Part shown: piece by piece, positions 41,401 through 41,854 of the stretch
Layout of the letters: the number at the start of each line of letters is the position of its first letter
Numbering within the stretch: position 1 is the first letter of the stretch
NCBI GenBank assembly: GCA_026125285.1
Contig: JAHCLO010000023.1
Span: 1-41,854 of the forward strand
Source: Verrucomicrobiia bacterium
GTDB taxonomy: Bacteria; Verrucomicrobiota; Verrucomicrobiia; Limisphaerales; JADLHS01
Reading direction: 5' to 3'
DNA: 41,854 nucleotides
Notes under the pieces: model-generated
The model's input: only the letters and a program-made list of their open reading frames with translations
What the model was told of the DNA's origin: nothing
The model's database searches: none
Position numbers and translations under genes: made by a program

Positions 41401-41854
41401 GGCTTCGTGAACACCGCTGACGCCGCCTTTGCGCAAGTAATACTTCGAGCGTCCCGTCAACGGATACCAGCCCGTGGGTTCAGCGGCGAGCGTGCTGTCT
41501 GCGTGTTTGTCGCCGTCCTGACCAACCCGGAAGTTCAAACCGGCATAATCGCCAAAGCCGCCGTTCGTGCCGTTCGAGTAGGAAGTGGTGTACGGCCGCT
41601 CGATGCGCGAGAAGTCAATCTGGGTGGATGTGTTCGTGCCGATGCCGGTGAACAACAACACCGCGGCGCGATTCGCCATGCTTTGTGATGTCTCACCTCC
41701 GCGCAGGAAGAATCCGGGAATGTGCAGGCCTGCGGGACTGAACGCCTCGACGCGGTGCGCATAACGGTTCTTTGAGGGAATCCAGCCCCAGGTCAGGTCC
41801 GTCGGTTGGGCAATGACGCCTTTCGCGGCAAGCCCGCCATCACGCGTAAAGTAA
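38497..41854 (-). CDS. Giant exported-type protein, 5' end outside window
   Basis: At least 1118 codons with no stop before the right edge. The ATG at 41679 is internal: upstream codons in the same frame encode a sensible sequence (TDLTWGWIPSKNRYAHRVEA). The first ~450 visible residues look beta-rich. A long helical segment of about 300 residues (roughly plus-strand 39380-40300, e.g. LQQNLNTVEQALNTVDSIL, KQVSTALRQAVNTAKSLL) is coiled-coil-like. The C-terminal 280 residues are again beta-rich with glycine and regularly spaced Cys (ASCGVSINSYTGFGGLFFGR, CALICVSASKTVDIKY). It has no recognisable family. First visible gene of the giant-protein row. Confidence 0.85.
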   Translation of the reverse strand, partial: YFTRDGGLAAKGVIAQPTDLTWGWIPSKNRYAHRVEAFSPAGLHIPGFFLRGGETSQSMANRAAVLLFTGIGTNTSTQIDFSRIERPYTTSYSNGTNGGFGDYAGLNFRVGQDGDKHADSTLAAEPTGWYPLTGRSKYYLRKGGVSGVHEAVFGSFPATNKWYGYSFQVDNFGLAFLDSQNVDSRTEGSVYVKHPSDITQNFDKLIFNCLGGLDYAQIPATEHGQYKELNYWKADISPLAIKFDRDEALACDPGQGKLVLGVKAHASPFPGVALFGELGFETNGNLITLINSDVLKMDSRLKLPGQLSFAGPAGEKWSFTPVNDAYFNNYDHRGPGDAQGWLNIAGKLDAPFFEDLKVHMHCAADKDNPNAPVHLAGGWGAANKGYEWQPGKNFFNQNPSDKDNAGWPKGVAANVNAYRDGNPQTEQWLVRAERLWLDVVPFDYPLLWDRPVRTFRSARDVQNDLLVLNVEHKLKYLGPQLADITFGAQYDGIPQLSLANIAYDQLGGLQSAVQGVIGNTLDQGMSKLTETLSVQAVELFDPAFEAILRPRMLQMVQALKANYTANPWNDVNQAVAVMANYTTNGVNSLADRLTKLASFPGAATDFAKTLQQNLNTVEQALNTVDSILTKDGQGNRQLIKNLMQAIVGSAAPDFLGSLIPEKVHDLLKQADPTLDQLKQVSTALRQAVNTAKSLLDTGGQFQQELVNLLNSQANAINGLVVKAQQDFRNVLQPFQFGLNDNPFLHYTDQQLTDLFMDRLKDRFFGSLVSSKLREVIKHRLYDLDASIRQTTDSMFQQVNVVVRDLISETAQQLDNTIAPMIGNLNSVCGAGKLNGYAHINGDSLKELRVDVYASLKVPSDMEFHGFLLIRELNSENFPAGCLPPGGKATEVTLGADKIPVKFANCNANISATAKFTFNGNNGYLLGMAGGLDLDGKITLGPATIKKLSAGLAFGAEENYFSASCGVSINSYTGFGGLFFGRTCTLEPLKWDKEIQKIIGQPPFTGAYTYVEVWIPVSEALLGIPASCMFQVTAGMGMGAGFFAEGPTFLGKALLGVSGDFLCVASIYGDIKLAGKGSPQGITMLGSGRFEVELCALICVSASKTVDIKYTNGSWDIDF

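Overview
The window comes from a GC-rich bacterium, most probably a Verrucomicrobiota member of the Pedosphaerales/Limisphaerales kind. This is an inference from gene content: two pseudopilins with the FTLIELLVVIAIIAIL N-terminus, several Gfo/Idh/MocA oxidoreductases (one Tat-exported), a PIG-L deacetylase, a Uma2 protein, very large secreted proteins and several kinds of palindromic intergenic repeats. There are no rRNA genes, tRNA genes, CRISPR arrays or transposase genes that I can recognise.

Region 1 (1-8588) is a divergon. Leftward runs a tight operon: DeoR regulator, class III aminotransferase, a cytosolic ceramidase-like hydrolase and an FGGY sugar kinase that leaves the window at base 1. 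Rightward runs nagA, a divergent NagB-like isomerase and a Tat/lipoprotein related to the N,N-dimethylformamidase large subunit. The 68 bp between them hold overlapping promoters and repeated GAAA-type operator half-sites. I read this as an amino-sugar (or N-acylated amino polyol) catabolic system with an unusual enzyme set.

Region 2 (8629-15502) holds a secreted sialidase-like protein, a metallophosphoesterase lipoprotein, a Gfo/Idh/MocA oxidoreductase with a second NagB-family enzyme, the remnant of an MDR-type oxidoreductase gene, and the AmrS radical-SAM plus MEMO pair without AMMECR1. Region 3 (15700-19689) has two pseudopilins flanking a Tat-exported Gfo/Idh/MocA protein, then a membrane protein of unknown function. 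Region 4 (19754-25122, all leftward) has rnhB preceded by two small genes and a partial second rnhB, then a third NagB-like enzyme, a small two-gene unit, a PIG-L deacetylase and a Gfo/Idh/MocA dehydrogenase.

Region 5 (25266-30398) has a glycerate 2-kinase interrupted in frame by a palindromic element, a paired-hairpin repeat with compensatory base changes, an HTH-metallo-beta-lactamase fusion, a Uma2 protein, a secreted propeller-like protein and rpmI-rplT with a clear promoter and terminator. Region 6 (30397-41854, leftward) is a run of four secreted proteins, three of them over 1000 residues, whose functions I cannot assign; the first continues past the right edge.

The most unusual signals are the palindromic elements (one in the middle of a kinase gene, one at the 3' end of a hydrolase gene), the rnhB partial duplication around a two-gene cassette, the DeoR divergon, and the giant secreted-protein cluster.
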